This document shows, in pieces, positions 27,348-38,000 of a DNA stretch of 64,000 nt. The first letter of the stretch is position 1; every line of letters begins with the position of its first letter. Under the pieces are notes generated by a model. That model did no database searches and was not told where the DNA came from. It saw only the letters and a list, made by a program, of their open reading frames with translations. Position numbers and translations under genes: made by a program. The stretch is from Leptospiraceae bacterium (GTDB lineage: Bacteria > Spirochaetota > Leptospiria > Leptospirales > Leptospiraceae): positions 806,001-870,000 of the forward strand of contig JACKPC010000001.1 in assembly GCA_024233835.1 (NCBI GenBank). The letters are read 5' to 3'.

Positions 27348-28136
27348 ATGAATACAGATAGGAAGGCTATAGTTCTCAGTATTGCAGGTTCTGATTCCGG
27401 AGGTGGGGCCGGAATACAGGCTGATTTAAAGACATTTTCACATTTTGGGGTTTTTGGAACAACAGTTGTTACCTGTATTACCGCACAAAATCCGGAAAAG
27501 ATTAGCGGTATTCTGGATGTTCATCCGGATTTAGTTCGAAAACAGCTAATTTCTATATTAGGTTATTACCATGTAGATTCTATAAAAACCGGTATGTTAT
27601 TTTCCAAACAAATTATTCATACGATTGCGGATGTTTTAAAAAAGAAACTTTGTAAACTGGTCGTTGACCCGGTTATGGTTTCTGCCAGTAAGACCCGCTT
27701 ATTACAGGAAGATGCTATCGAGGCCCTCGTGAAGGAATTAATTCCTCTTGCTTCCGTAATCACACCTAATATAGATGAAGCAGAAATACTAATCGATGAA
27801 AAAATCACTTCTGTAAACCAACTGGAAGATACTGCTAAAAAATTATATGATAGATTCGGAGTTCCGGTTCTATTAAAGGGCGGGCATTTGCATGATGGTA
27901 AGGTGGTGAAAGATATTCTGAAAGACGCTTTTAATACCCGCGTTTTTTCAAACCCATACATCGAAAATGTAAATACGCATGGAAGCGGATGCACTTATTC
28001 TTCAGCAATCGCATCTGAGTTAGCACTTGGGAAAAATTTGGAAGATTCTGTTCTATCGGCCAAAGAATATCTCTGGAAAGGAATGAAACATTCTGTAAAA
28101 CTAGGCCCTATACAGGGAATCAACCATAACCCATAA
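27348..28136 (+). CDS. thiD: Hydroxymethylpyrimidine/phosphomethylpyrimidine kinase
   Basis: A 262-residue ribokinase-fold enzyme. IAGSDSGGGAGIQADLKTF is the ThiD signature, DPVMVSASKTRLL and the anion-hole motif NTHGSGCTYSSAIAS are intact. It phosphorylates HMP and HMP-P for thiamine synthesis. It begins one base after the ATL gene. No other thi gene and no TPP riboswitch was seen in the short leader. Confidence 0.95.
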   Translation: MNTDRKAIVLSIAGSDSGGGAGIQADLKTFSHFGVFGTTVVTCITAQNPEKISGILDVHPDLVRKQLISILGYYHVDSIKTGMLFSKQIIHTIADVLKKKLCKLVVDPVMVSASKTRLLQEDAIEALVKELIPLASVITPNIDEAEILIDEKITSVNQLEDTAKKLYDRFGVPVLLKGGHLHDGKVVKDILKDAFNTRVFSNPYIENVNTHGSGCTYSSAIASELALGKNLEDSVLSAKEYLWKGMKHSVKLGPIQGINHNP

Positions 28137-28147
28137 ACAGGAATAAT

Positions 28148-30709
28148 ATGATTGCTTTACCGGAAATAAAGTTTAAAGAATCTAAACTAAGTCATAAAAA
28201 CTCTTTTAATGAATTAGAAAAAGAAAGTTCTCTAGATATGCTTCAATACATAAAGAAGCAACCCCTGAATCGGCTACGTTCTATTCAAAAAAAAATAAAC
28301 TTCGCTCTGAAAGAACAGGGAATAACTTTCGGTCAGAGGTTTGATAATTCCGGTAAAGAACGTTTTTGGAATCTGGACTTTGTTCCTCATGTTATTTCAG
28401 GAGACGAATTTGATTTTATTTATAGAGGTTGTAAACAAAGAATAACAGCCTTAAACATGCTTCTTAATGACATCTATTCTGAAAATCGAATATTGCAGGA
28501 GAAAGTTATACCTAAAGAAGTTATTCTGGGGGATGATAATTATTTACGTTCCTGTGTAAATGTGAAAATACCAAATGATGTCTATATTCATCTCAGTGCA
28601 ACCGATATTAGTCGTGACTGTAAGGGAGAATACCATGTTGTAGACGATAATGTTGCCATTCCCAGTGGTATAGGTTATGCAATTCTTAACAGACAAATTT
28701 TGCGTCAACAATTTCCCGGAATATTTGATAACCGTAAAATACGTTCTGCATGGAATACAACCAGTCTTATGCTTTCCAGTTTTAAAGATTGTGCTCCCAG
28801 AAATGTAACCAACCCTTCTATTGTTTTACTTTCACCGGGTATCTATAATGATGCCTACAGTGAACATGAATATCTGGCCAATCAGATGGGAATTCCTCTT
28901 GTTCATCCCAAAGATTTACTGGTTAAAGAAAACCATGTCTTTATGAAAACAGTAGACGGGCATTCGCGTGTGGATATTATTTATAGAAGAATACAGGATT
29001 ACTACATAGATCCTGTAAGCTTTTATCATGATAGTATTTTAGGAGTGCCGGGGCTTTTTTCCTGCGTATACCACGGAAATGTAACGGTAGTCAATAGTAT
29101 TGGTTCGGGTGTGGCAAGCTCCAAAGCCTTGCTTCCTTATATAGATGATATTATTCGTTTCTATTTATCTGAAGAGCCCATATTAAAAACAGTAGATACT
29201 ATGTTATTGCACAAGGATAAGATAGTTGAGCATGTTTTTCAGAATATTAAGTCTTATGTAATTAAATCTTCTCAGGGAACCGGTGGCAGGGGAGTTTTAA
29301 TCGGGGAGGAGGCTACAAAAGCCGAAGTAGCTGAATGGAAAAATAAGGTATTAGGAAATCCTTTCGGGTATGTAGCCCAAAAGTTAAGTCCCCTTTCTTG
29401 TTCCCGCATTTTTTCTGAAGATGCTCTAGAATCGAGATATGTAGAAACGAGGTTTTATAGTTTTTTAGGAAAGAATTTTCATCTGAGTAATGCTGCTCTG
29501 ACCCGCGTAGCTTATCAAGAAAATTCTTTGATGGTATGCAATTCTATGGGTGGAGGAAGTAAGGATACCTGGATTATGGGGGACAGTATGCCCAGCTTAC
29601 ATTCTCCTATCAGTATTTTTAGCGATCCCAGTAAGCAAGCCAGTATATTAAGTCGTGTGGCCGAAAACTTATTCTGGTTAGGTCGTTACATGAATCGAGT
29701 TTTAACCACTGCCAATGTGTTGCAGGTTACTTATTCTTCCGAGTTAGATCAACTCATAGGTTCTTACGATCCATCCTATAAGCGAATTATGATATCTATG
29801 TCTCGCTTAACCGGAACTCCGACCTCAGCTTTTGCAAACACCGATACACCCTGGTTTGTAGCTTTTTTTCGTCAGGCAGTTGCTGATCTAAAGAATCCAT
29901 ATTCAATGGTTTCAAATATAAACTTTTCCATGAACAATGCAAGGGAAATTCAAAATTATCTTCCGGATGAAATGTGGACATCTTTGAGAAAACTTTCTTC
30001 CATGATGGAAAATATTCCGGATATGGAGAAAAACGATCCGGATATCAACCAGATTTTGGATTGGCTCGGAAAAGTATTTCATTACTGCCTTGCCTTTTTT
30101 GGTTTATCTCTTGATACATTTTCGAGACAGGAAATTTTGCAATATGTTCAATTAGGAAGATATATCGAACACTGTAGTTCAATTTCTATGGTTCTAAAAG
30201 CCACCCTAAAATTTACAATGGATGCCTATCGCAAAAGTGATCGTCTTACTAATATGCATCCTTTTATTATCATCATGCTAAAAATCTTAAATTCTTACGA
30301 GGCTTATCAATGGACTTATCAGGCTAACTATGAGCCTTATCTTGCGTATCGTATGCTTTTAATTGATAAAAACTATAGCAATTCCTTTGTGAACTGTTTA
30401 ATTAAAATAAAACAAATTCTTTTTTCTACTTCACAATTAGATATTCGCTATATGGATGAATCCCCGGAATATTTATGTGATTTATTAGTGAGTCGAGCTT
30501 TTTCTTTTGATTTAAAAAAGCACCTGAGTAAAAGTATCGATAGTATACAGATTTATCAACAAAGACCCTACGAGATTATTTTTTCTAAGAATAGCCTGGC
30601 TACGGGTGCCTGGACTTTGAGTCTTATTCGTGGAATTCGCCAACTGGCAAATAAAATAATCGATAGATATACGAATATTGCGTATCCGACTCCATTTACG
30701 AGGGAATAA
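28148..30709 (+). CDS. Circularly permuted ATP-grasp + alpha-E fusion protein
   Basis: The first 480 residues are a circularly permuted type 2 ATP-grasp domain (DUF404/DUF407), with HVVDDNVAIPSGIGYAI and the glycine-rich SSQGTGGRGVLIGEEA. Residues about 500-850 form an alpha-E domain (DUF403), beginning LSRVAENLFWLGRYMNR. In many bacteria the two parts are separate genes; here they are fused. This pair always keeps company with a transglutaminase-like protein, which follows after 3 bases. The system is thought to make or modify a peptide-like product; its substrate is not established. Confidence 0.9.
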   Translation: MIALPEIKFKESKLSHKNSFNELEKESSLDMLQYIKKQPLNRLRSIQKKINFALKEQGITFGQRFDNSGKERFWNLDFVPHVISGDEFDFIYRGCKQRITALNMLLNDIYSENRILQEKVIPKEVILGDDNYLRSCVNVKIPNDVYIHLSATDISRDCKGEYHVVDDNVAIPSGIGYAILNRQILRQQFPGIFDNRKIRSAWNTTSLMLSSFKDCAPRNVTNPSIVLLSPGIYNDAYSEHEYLANQMGIPLVHPKDLLVKENHVFMKTVDGHSRVDIIYRRIQDYYIDPVSFYHDSILGVPGLFSCVYHGNVTVVNSIGSGVASSKALLPYIDDIIRFYLSEEPILKTVDTMLLHKDKIVEHVFQNIKSYVIKSSQGTGGRGVLIGEEATKAEVAEWKNKVLGNPFGYVAQKLSPLSCSRIFSEDALESRYVETRFYSFLGKNFHLSNAALTRVAYQENSLMVCNSMGGGSKDTWIMGDSMPSLHSPISIFSDPSKQASILSRVAENLFWLGRYMNRVLTTANVLQVTYSSELDQLIGSYDPSYKRIMISMSRLTGTPTSAFANTDTPWFVAFFRQAVADLKNPYSMVSNINFSMNNAREIQNYLPDEMWTSLRKLSSMMENIPDMEKNDPDINQILDWLGKVFHYCLAFFGLSLDTFSRQEILQYVQLGRYIEHCSSISMVLKATLKFTMDAYRKSDRLTNMHPFIIIMLKILNSYEAYQWTYQANYEPYLAYRMLLIDKNYSNSFVNCLIKIKQILFSTSQLDIRYMDESPEYLCDLLVSRAFSFDLKKHLSKSIDSIQIYQQRPYEIIFSKNSLATGAWTLSLIRGIRQLANKIIDRYTNIAYPTPFTRE

Positions 30710-30712
30710 ACT

Positions 30713-31618
30713 ATGCCCAGATTTATTGTAACCCATACTACTATTTATGAATATGAATACGAAGCGATGGAATCTTATTCAAAGGTGATTTTATCACCTC
30801 TTGAAACTTTTTGCCAGGGGATTAATTCGACCGAGTTAGAAATTCGACCCAGTGTTCCTTTTTATTCCCATAGGGATTATTTCGGAAACCTTAACTACGA
30901 ATTTTCAGTGCCATTTCGGCATAAGCATCTGGAAATAACTTCCAGGAGTGATGTAATTACCTATCCTCCTTCTTTAGAACCTTTAAAATCCAATATGAAA
31001 ATAAAAGAGGCCCGTCAGTGGTTTAAAGAAAATGATTTATTATTTTACGATTATCTAAAACCCTCCTATTTTGTAAAAACAAATGGAAAAGTTGTACATA
31101 AATTCGCAGAACGTTTTCTTCCGGATGATAAACCGATAGGAGAAGCTATCCTGGAACTCAATCGATCTTTTACAAAAGAATTCAAGTACAAATCGGGTTC
31201 CACTACAATTAATACTCCGGTAGAAGAAGTGTTGGAGAAAAAGCAGGGAGTATGTCAGGATTTTGCCCATTCTATGATTTCTATTTTACGGACAGCCGGA
31301 ATTGCAGCCAGATATGTGAGCGGTTATATTGAGAGTTATAATCCAAATAGTGCAAATAATCTGACCGGTTCTGAACAAAGTCATGCCTGGTTGGATGTTT
31401 ATCTACCGGAACGTTCCTGGATGGGAATGGATCCCACTAATAATATGGCTTCATCCGAGCAGCATATCCGTGTGGCTGTAGGAAGGGATTTTTACGATGT
31501 GTCTCCGGTTAAAGGGACATTTAAGGGAGCCGGAAAGCAATTTCTCAAGGTCGATGTGAAGGTCAGAAGGGCAGAAACAGTAAATCAGAAGATTCAAAAC
31601 TTAAACCAGAGAGAATGA
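30713..31618 (+). CDS. Transglutaminase-like cysteine protease family protein
   Basis: A 301-residue protein with the bacterial N-terminal beta domain (TTIYEYEYEAMESYSKVIL) and a transglutaminase core: catalytic Cys in KQGVCQDFAHSM, His in EQSHAWLDVYLP and Asp in MGMDPTNN. It forms the standard operon with the ATP-grasp/alpha-E gene. No signal peptide, so cytoplasmic. ATG follows the upstream stop by 3 bases. Confidence 0.92.
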   Translation: MPRFIVTHTTIYEYEYEAMESYSKVILSPLETFCQGINSTELEIRPSVPFYSHRDYFGNLNYEFSVPFRHKHLEITSRSDVITYPPSLEPLKSNMKIKEARQWFKENDLLFYDYLKPSYFVKTNGKVVHKFAERFLPDDKPIGEAILELNRSFTKEFKYKSGSTTINTPVEEVLEKKQGVCQDFAHSMISILRTAGIAARYVSGYIESYNPNSANNLTGSEQSHAWLDVYLPERSWMGMDPTNNMASSEQHIRVAVGRDFYDVSPVKGTFKGAGKQFLKVDVKVRRAETVNQKIQNLNQRE

Positions 31619-31767
31619 ACTTTATTCTTTGTATTGCCTTAAACCTTTTTGAACACCGAATTATAAAATTCTAAATTATGAATCCCCTTAAAAAAAGTTA
31701 GGGAGTTTTTCTTTCTCGAAATAATTCGATTGATGCAGTAAGCCTCTAAAAAGTTACAGTAAGTAAA

Positions 31768-33078
31768 ATGAGAAGGAATATTGTTCACCCCGGTGCAGAT
31801 GCCCTTACCTATGAGATCAGGCAAATCGTGGGCACTGCTAAGAAATTTGAAGCCTGTGGAATCCCCATAACCTGGGAAAACATCGGTGATCCCGTCAATA
31901 AAGGAGAAAAAATTGCTCCCTGGATGGTAGAAATCGTTTCCGGATTGATTCAGAGTAGCCTTTCCTGGGGGTATACCGCATCCCAGGGAGACATTCGAAC
32001 CAGAGAATTTCTCGCGGCGAAGGTGAACGAAAGGGGAGGCGCCAAAATTACTCCCGATGATATTCTATTTTTTAATGGTCTTGGAGATGCAGTCGCTAAG
32101 ATTTTTGGCTTCATGAGAAGGGAAGCGAGAGTTTTGGGGCCAAGTCCGGCTTATTCCACATTCTCTTCGGCTGAGGCAGCTCATAGTGGTTATGAACACT
32201 TAACTTATGAGTTAAACCCGGACAACCACTGGATGCCCGATATAAACGATATCGAGCTAAAAGTAAAATATAATGATTCGATTACCGGGATTCTTTTAAT
32301 AAATCCGGACAATCCTACAGGAGCTGTTTATCCGAGAGAAGTAATCGAAGCCATTGTGGATATCTGTGAACGGTATAACTGTATGCTTATTTGCGATGAA
32401 ACCTATGCACATGTGAACTATTCGGGTTCAGGTTCCTTACATCTTTCGGAGTTTATAGGAGATAAGGTTTGCGGAATGGCTCTTCGTTCTATTTCCAAAG
32501 AACTTCCCTGGCCGGGTTCCCGTTGTGGTTGGATTGAAGTTTTAAATCGCAAAAACGATCCGGTGTTTGAACGTTATATCCAATCCCTGATTGACGCCAA
32601 AACCTTGGAGGTTTGCTCAACTACTCTTCCCCAGATGGCAATTCCCCAAATTTACTCATCGCCCAATTTTATTCCACATTTAAATGCACGGAATGAGAAA
32701 TTCAAACACAGGGCCGGACGGGCCATGGAAATTTTAGCCGGGACAAAAGGGATTAAGCTCGTGGAACCTAAAGGTGGTTTTTTCCTTACCGTTTTATTTG
32801 AAGATGGAGTCCTTTCTGACAGCATGAGTCTGCCGGTTGAGAATCAGAAAGCCAAAGGACTTTTGAATGAAATACTCAAGAAAAATGTACCGAGAGATAG
32901 AAGGTTTATTATGAACCTTTTAGCTTCAAAGGGAATTTGTGTGGTGCCTCTGACTTCATTTAACTGTGAAAAGCCAGGTTTTCGGATAACACTATTAGAA
33001 GAAGATTCAGCCAAATTTGACTGGGTGATGAAATCTATACGGGAGAGCATTGAAACTTTTATTGCCTCGGGCAAATAA
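31768..33078 (+). CDS. PLP-dependent class I aminotransferase
   Basis: A 436-residue fold-type I aminotransferase. NPDNPTGAVYP binds PLP phosphate-side residues, CDETYAHV holds the ring Asp, and the Schiff-base Lys is in RSISKELPWPGSRCGW. The N-terminus (EIRQIVGTAKKFEACG) is like the branch of unassigned bacterial aminotransferases related to aspartate and alanine enzymes. The amino donor cannot be inferred. First gene of a tight operon with murI and purM. Confidence 0.9.
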   Translation: MRRNIVHPGADALTYEIRQIVGTAKKFEACGIPITWENIGDPVNKGEKIAPWMVEIVSGLIQSSLSWGYTASQGDIRTREFLAAKVNERGGAKITPDDILFFNGLGDAVAKIFGFMRREARVLGPSPAYSTFSSAEAAHSGYEHLTYELNPDNHWMPDINDIELKVKYNDSITGILLINPDNPTGAVYPREVIEAIVDICERYNCMLICDETYAHVNYSGSGSLHLSEFIGDKVCGMALRSISKELPWPGSRCGWIEVLNRKNDPVFERYIQSLIDAKTLEVCSTTLPQMAIPQIYSSPNFIPHLNARNEKFKHRAGRAMEILAGTKGIKLVEPKGGFFLTVLFEDGVLSDSMSLPVENQKAKGLLNEILKKNVPRDRRFIMNLLASKGICVVPLTSFNCEKPGFRITLLEEDSAKFDWVMKSIRESIETFIASGK

Positions 33079-33080
33079 AT

Positions 33081-33869
33081 ATGGGACAATCTCGTCTTAA
33101 AATCGGAGTCTTAGATTCCGGACTGGGAGGACTCAGTGTCCTTCCGGGTTTGAGTTCAGCTTTTTCTTCTGAACTTTTTTACTATGGTGATCTGGCTAAT
33201 AGCCCTTTTGGCCCGAAGCCTACCGAAGTTGTTCTTGCTCTAACGGACACTATTTGTAAGTTTCTTATTGAAAAGCAGGGAGTTGAAAGTATCCTGATTG
33301 CCTGCAATACCGCCACCTCTGCTTCTGTAGAATTTTTACGGGAAAAATATCATATTCCGATATTTGGTATGGAACCTGCCATTAAACCGGCAGTCAGAGA
33401 TAACCCGAAAAAAAAAGTTGCTTTGCTCGCGACTTCTTTAACTTTAAGAGAAGCAAAATTTGATAGACTAAAAAAAAATATCGGTGCTGAAGAATGGATA
33501 CACCCTGTTTCCTGTGATGGTCTTTCCAGTTTAATTGATAATGGAGAAACCAAAAAAATCCAGGATTTTTTAAAACCTATTTTAGAGACTTTAAAAACAG
33601 ATGGAATAAAACCGGTGGTATTAGGCTGTACACACTATACACTGGTGAAAGAAATTATACAAAACTTATATTCTGATATTGAATTATACGACGGGGCAGA
33701 GGGAACAATACGGCATATAAAGAACCGACTCTGTCCTGATTGTGAAGAAGTAAAAGAGGAAGGTGAAAAACCTATTCAGATATATTTAAATGGTGGGACG
33801 GAAAAGGACTACCAGATGGCATATTACTATTTAGAACAGCTAAAGAAGGAAAAAAAACATGTCAAATAA
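33081..33869 (+). CDS. murI: Glutamate racemase
   Basis: A 262-residue racemase making D-glutamate for peptidoglycan. GVLDSGLGGLSVLPGL carries the substrate-binding Asp-Ser, and the two catalytic cysteines are in IACNTATSAS and LGCTHYTLVK. Two bases follow the aminotransferase stop, and the 3' end overlaps purM by 11 bases. Confidence 0.95.
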   Translation: MGQSRLKIGVLDSGLGGLSVLPGLSSAFSSELFYYGDLANSPFGPKPTEVVLALTDTICKFLIEKQGVESILIACNTATSASVEFLREKYHIPIFGMEPAIKPAVRDNPKKKVALLATSLTLREAKFDRLKKNIGAEEWIHPVSCDGLSSLIDNGETKKIQDFLKPILETLKTDGIKPVVLGCTHYTLVKEIIQNLYSDIELYDGAEGTIRHIKNRLCPDCEEVKEEGEKPIQIYLNGGTEKDYQMAYYYLEQLKKEKKHVK

Positions 33870-34890
33870 ACCGACTTACAAAGATGCAGGAGTTGATACA
33901 GAAGCCGGAAGAGAGTTTGTATCATCTATTAAAGATGTAGTTAAATCCACATATAGTAAAAATGTATTGGCCGGTATAGGCGGCTTTTCTGCTGCATTCG
34001 ATGTCTCCTTTTTAAAAGATTATAAAAATCCTGTATTACTCAGTGGAACAGATGGAGTGGGAACCAAACTTGAACTGGCAAGGTTATTAGGCAAGCATGA
34101 TACGGTTGGAATTGACCTCGTCGCTATGTGCGCCAATGATATTTTGGTAAACGGAGGCAAACCTCTATTCTTTTTAGATTATATGTCCTGCGGTAAATTA
34201 GAAATTTCTAAAATGAATCAAATTGTAAGAGGTATAGCAAAAGGTTGTGAACTGGCCGGAGCTTCTCTTATAGGTGGAGAAACAGCCGAGCATCCCGGTA
34301 TCATGAAAGCAGATGAATACGATCTCGCCGGTTTTGTAGTAGGGGCAGTAGAAAAAGAGGATATCATTGATGGAAATTCTATCGAAACAGGAGATGTACT
34401 TCTCGCCCTATCATCGAGCGGCCCTCATAGTAATGGTTTTTCATTACTTCGAAAATTATACCTCTCTGATGGACAACTTCCGAAAAGTGAAACTGAACTC
34501 TCCTTTATTCGTGATTTCTTAATGCAACCAACAAAAATTTATGTAAAACCTATTTTGAATGTTTTGAGTCAGCATAAAGTGAAGGGCATGGTACATATTA
34601 CCGGTGGAGGTTTTTATGAAAATATACCGAGAGTTTTTAAAAAGGATTTTACTGCTCGTATTGAATTAAAAAAACTTCCTCCTTCCTATGTTTTTGATAA
34701 AATACAAACCGACAAAGGACTGGACTCAAGAGAAATGTTTTCGACCTTCAATATGGGTACCGGATTTCTACTTGTAGTTTCTAAGAATGATGCGGATTCC
34801 ATCATGGAAAGCTTAAAGAGGGAAGGAGAAGAAGCCTATCTAATAGGGGAAATCAGTGCTTTTAAAGGGGAAGAAGTTCACTTATACTGA
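33859..34890 (+). CDS. purM: Phosphoribosylformylglycinamidine cyclo-ligase
   Basis: A 343-residue AIR synthetase of normal length, purine step five. TYKDAGVDTEAG is the hallmark start; GTDGVGTKLELA and LIGGETAEHPG are the ATP and metal motifs, and HITGGGFYENIPR is close to the C-terminal signature. Last gene of the aminotransferase-murI-purM operon. Confidence 0.96.
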   Translation: MSNKPTYKDAGVDTEAGREFVSSIKDVVKSTYSKNVLAGIGGFSAAFDVSFLKDYKNPVLLSGTDGVGTKLELARLLGKHDTVGIDLVAMCANDILVNGGKPLFFLDYMSCGKLEISKMNQIVRGIAKGCELAGASLIGGETAEHPGIMKADEYDLAGFVVGAVEKEDIIDGNSIETGDVLLALSSSGPHSNGFSLLRKLYLSDGQLPKSETELSFIRDFLMQPTKIYVKPILNVLSQHKVKGMVHITGGGFYENIPRVFKKDFTARIELKKLPPSYVFDKIQTDKGLDSREMFSTFNMGTGFLLVVSKNDADSIMESLKREGEEAYLIGEISAFKGEEVHLY

Positions 34891-34979
34891 AGGAAATTTA
34901 CCGGAGTATTTTAGCTAAGATTCCTTGAATGTTCGTTGAAGCAAATTGTTGCTGTTTGTGCATCTTACAATAAGAAAAT

Positions 34980-35008
34980 TCATGACCTGCAAATACTACA
35001 GGTCATGA
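34980..35008. terminator. Hairpin between convergent purM operon and lipoprotein genes
   Basis: TCATGACCTG at 34980-34989 pairs perfectly with CAGGTCATGA at 34999-35008 over a 9-base loop. It is placed between convergent stops and is followed by only a weak T-rich run, so a bidirectional terminator is inferred. Confidence 0.55.
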
Positions 35009-35018
35009 AATCTAAATC

Positions 35019-38000
35019 TTAATTACAGGGGGCTACGATAATGCTTCCCGGGTCTGAAACGGCGGAGCCTTTCAGGGGAATATTAGCAAAAAGATAGGGA
35101 TTACCTGCATCGGCTGCCGGAACCTTTAATCCTTTAAACGCAATCGCATTATCTGTCCTTGCACTTAAGTTACATACCGCTCCGCTTGACGGATTGGTAA
35201 GAGCCGGGAAGGGAACTTCACCGGGTAGAGGTATCTCGTGCAAGACACTGTTTACCAGGGGAACTACCAGAGATGTTACCAGGGGATCTAATACAGTAGT
35301 AATTCCTTTGGGATCCAGACCGTAAGGATTATATGTCGATCCTTCCAAAACAGCGAGGGTGTAGTGTAAGTTGCTGGTAAAGATTTTTACACTCAGAGCA
35401 TTCAGGTTATTTTTGTTGGTATCACAGCTCGCAAGACCCTGTGCGCAGGGTTTATTAGAGAATTCTTTAAAACTGGCTTTTGCATCTGCTAATAAACTTA
35501 CCCTGACAGTTCCGATGGTATACTTCGTTCCATCTTTACGTTTTCCCTGAACGGTAAGCTGTAAATCATTGAAAGTAGCCTTTACACTCGGGCCTGAAGT
35601 TTCATCTGCCGGATCATAAGTAGAATGCGGAATCATGGTTAGTACCGGAGGCATAACCGGATCTATCTTAAAGATCACCGCATCATCTCCACTTATCGGT
35701 GTTAATGGAGTCCCGCTTGCATCTACTCCTTTTACTTCATTCTGTCCGGGTGCTAAGATGGAAACTATCGCAGAAGCTTTCAGGATAGATTTGGAAAGCT
35801 TGAGGAGAGGGTCATCCCCGGCAAAGGAGTTAATCGCATCGATAAAGTTTTCGTCTATGCTTAAGTCCAGAACCCTGTTTTTCCACATGTGGTAAGCTGC
35901 CTGGTTTACTGCATCGGAATGTAAAGCCAGCATCATTCCCGGATTGGCGGCACTCATTTTGAAAGGCTCGCTGTTTTCCGGGTTTATCAAAGGCTCATTC
36001 GGATTTTTGGTATATACAAAACCCGGCTTCGCAGAGTGAGAACGTGGATTCGTATTTGGTGTGGCTGCTGTAATTCCCGTATGAACGGAGGCTACTATGG
36101 CTTTGTTGGTTCCATCATGTCTCACCCTGGCGTCACTGGAAAGCTGGATTTTTGCATTTAAAGGATAGCCTCCGAGAGGTGCCGGCAAATAATCAGGAAG
36201 GGCAATGGTTACACCTTCTGTTTTTAAATTTCCCACAACTGCGTTCAAGACATCCGGTGCGATTTTTTGCACCACATCTTTGAGCATATTCTGGGTGATA
36301 GCTCCTTTTACCTGAGGAACGAGGCCATTGGCTATCATCTCAGTTATAGGTTCTAAAAGATCGGCGGCCCAGCTTGTAGACTTGATTAGCTCCATGTTTC
36401 CTACTACAAGGTTTTGCACCCATCCATCTACATAGAAATTTCCGTTTATGGGATCAGTAGGAACATGAGGAGTATTGATTGCAAGGTTTAAAACTCCTTC
36501 AGAATTTACACCCAGTGCGGTTCTGGCCCTGGCAAGCCGTAAACTATTGTCTGAACCATTTAGAGTAATATTCGTTGAGAAGAAAAATTTACTTCCGGAA
36601 GGAATTACAAGGCCAAGAGTACTTCTATTTCTTGCAATCACATTCAGTGTAATATAAGCTTTTCTTCCTTTTAAGTCGATTCCCATTTCGCCATCGGAGT
36701 TTACCACCATTTCGGCTTTCACAGTATCATTCCCATCGGTTAAACCCGGAATACTGATAGAGCCCACATAAACATCCATATCGAAGTAAGAATTACTCCA
36801 AAAACTTAAAATACCATTATAGGTTCCTACAAATAGACCTTCATTTCCATTCGGTCCGCAATAACCTCCATCGGGGTTATCACCATAACTTTTAACGAAT
36901 TGAAAATTCGCTTCGCCATCACTATAGTTAATACACTTTGTTGTATTTTTCGCGTTGGATTTGGGTAAGCCGGCAAAGTCATTAAATGTTTTCCCGGTTA
37001 CTTTGAAATCATTAGCAGTAAATCTTTCTACTACTCGTTTTAAAAATTGAACCATGTGAGCTTCATCTAATACACCGGAAGCTACATTTTTTACGAGTCC
37101 GTTCACTTCTGTGTTCACATCACCATAGTTAAAACTAAAGTACCTCTTATAGGTCTTTCCTGACTTGGTGTTGATTTCGTAGTAGTAGGTGTTTCCGCCT
37201 ATACTCGGAGGAAGGGAAGTGCTACTTAAGTCCATAGGAGAAGCAAGAGAAGAACAGGGTTCTAAACAAATATCCACTGCCAGTTCCGTATTTCCCATTT
37301 TCTTCAATTGAACCTTTTGGATAGTATCAAACACATTTGCGGTATTCACAAAATTTGTGTTGAGGATAATCGCACCTTCATCCTTCTCCAGGGTCACATC
37401 ATCGACTCCACCTAGAGTATAGTTGTTTACTCCCTGGTTTACCGATACGTTCAACAGGTAATCGTGAGAGGCTGTAAACTCTTTGGAAAAAGCCTTGAGA
37501 GCTTTTCCATCTTCCGTAAGAGCTCCTGCACTGATACTTAAAGTGTAAGTCTCGGAAGAGTTCAGTTCCTTGTAAGGGTCAAAGATAAGTCGTCTCGGAC
37601 TTCTCCAGATAAATGTACCACCTCCACCCGGTCCCAAAAGGGCACCTGCGGTTTTACCCGTTATTGAGAAATTCGCTTCCACGCTTCCTTCTTCCGGATT
37701 CAAAGGGTCTTTCGCCTGTTTCATTGCATGAGAAAAGATAATCTCAAGACTCTTGTAACGATCAACTTCAGAGGTATCACAAACTCGAAAGTAGGCTTCC
37801 GGGCCATTTTCTCCGAAGCTTGTTGGAGGTTCCGTATTGGCCGTACAGGTACTCGAACCTGTTGTATCCGTTTCCACATAGAATTCTACTGAACCGGGGT
37901 CTGTTGTCTTGCCCGTCGTAGGATTTTCTTCGCTATCCAGAGGTTCTGTATAAGCATCTAACTTCTGTCCCTGTAAGGCCAGGGGTAAAATGTCAGGTGC

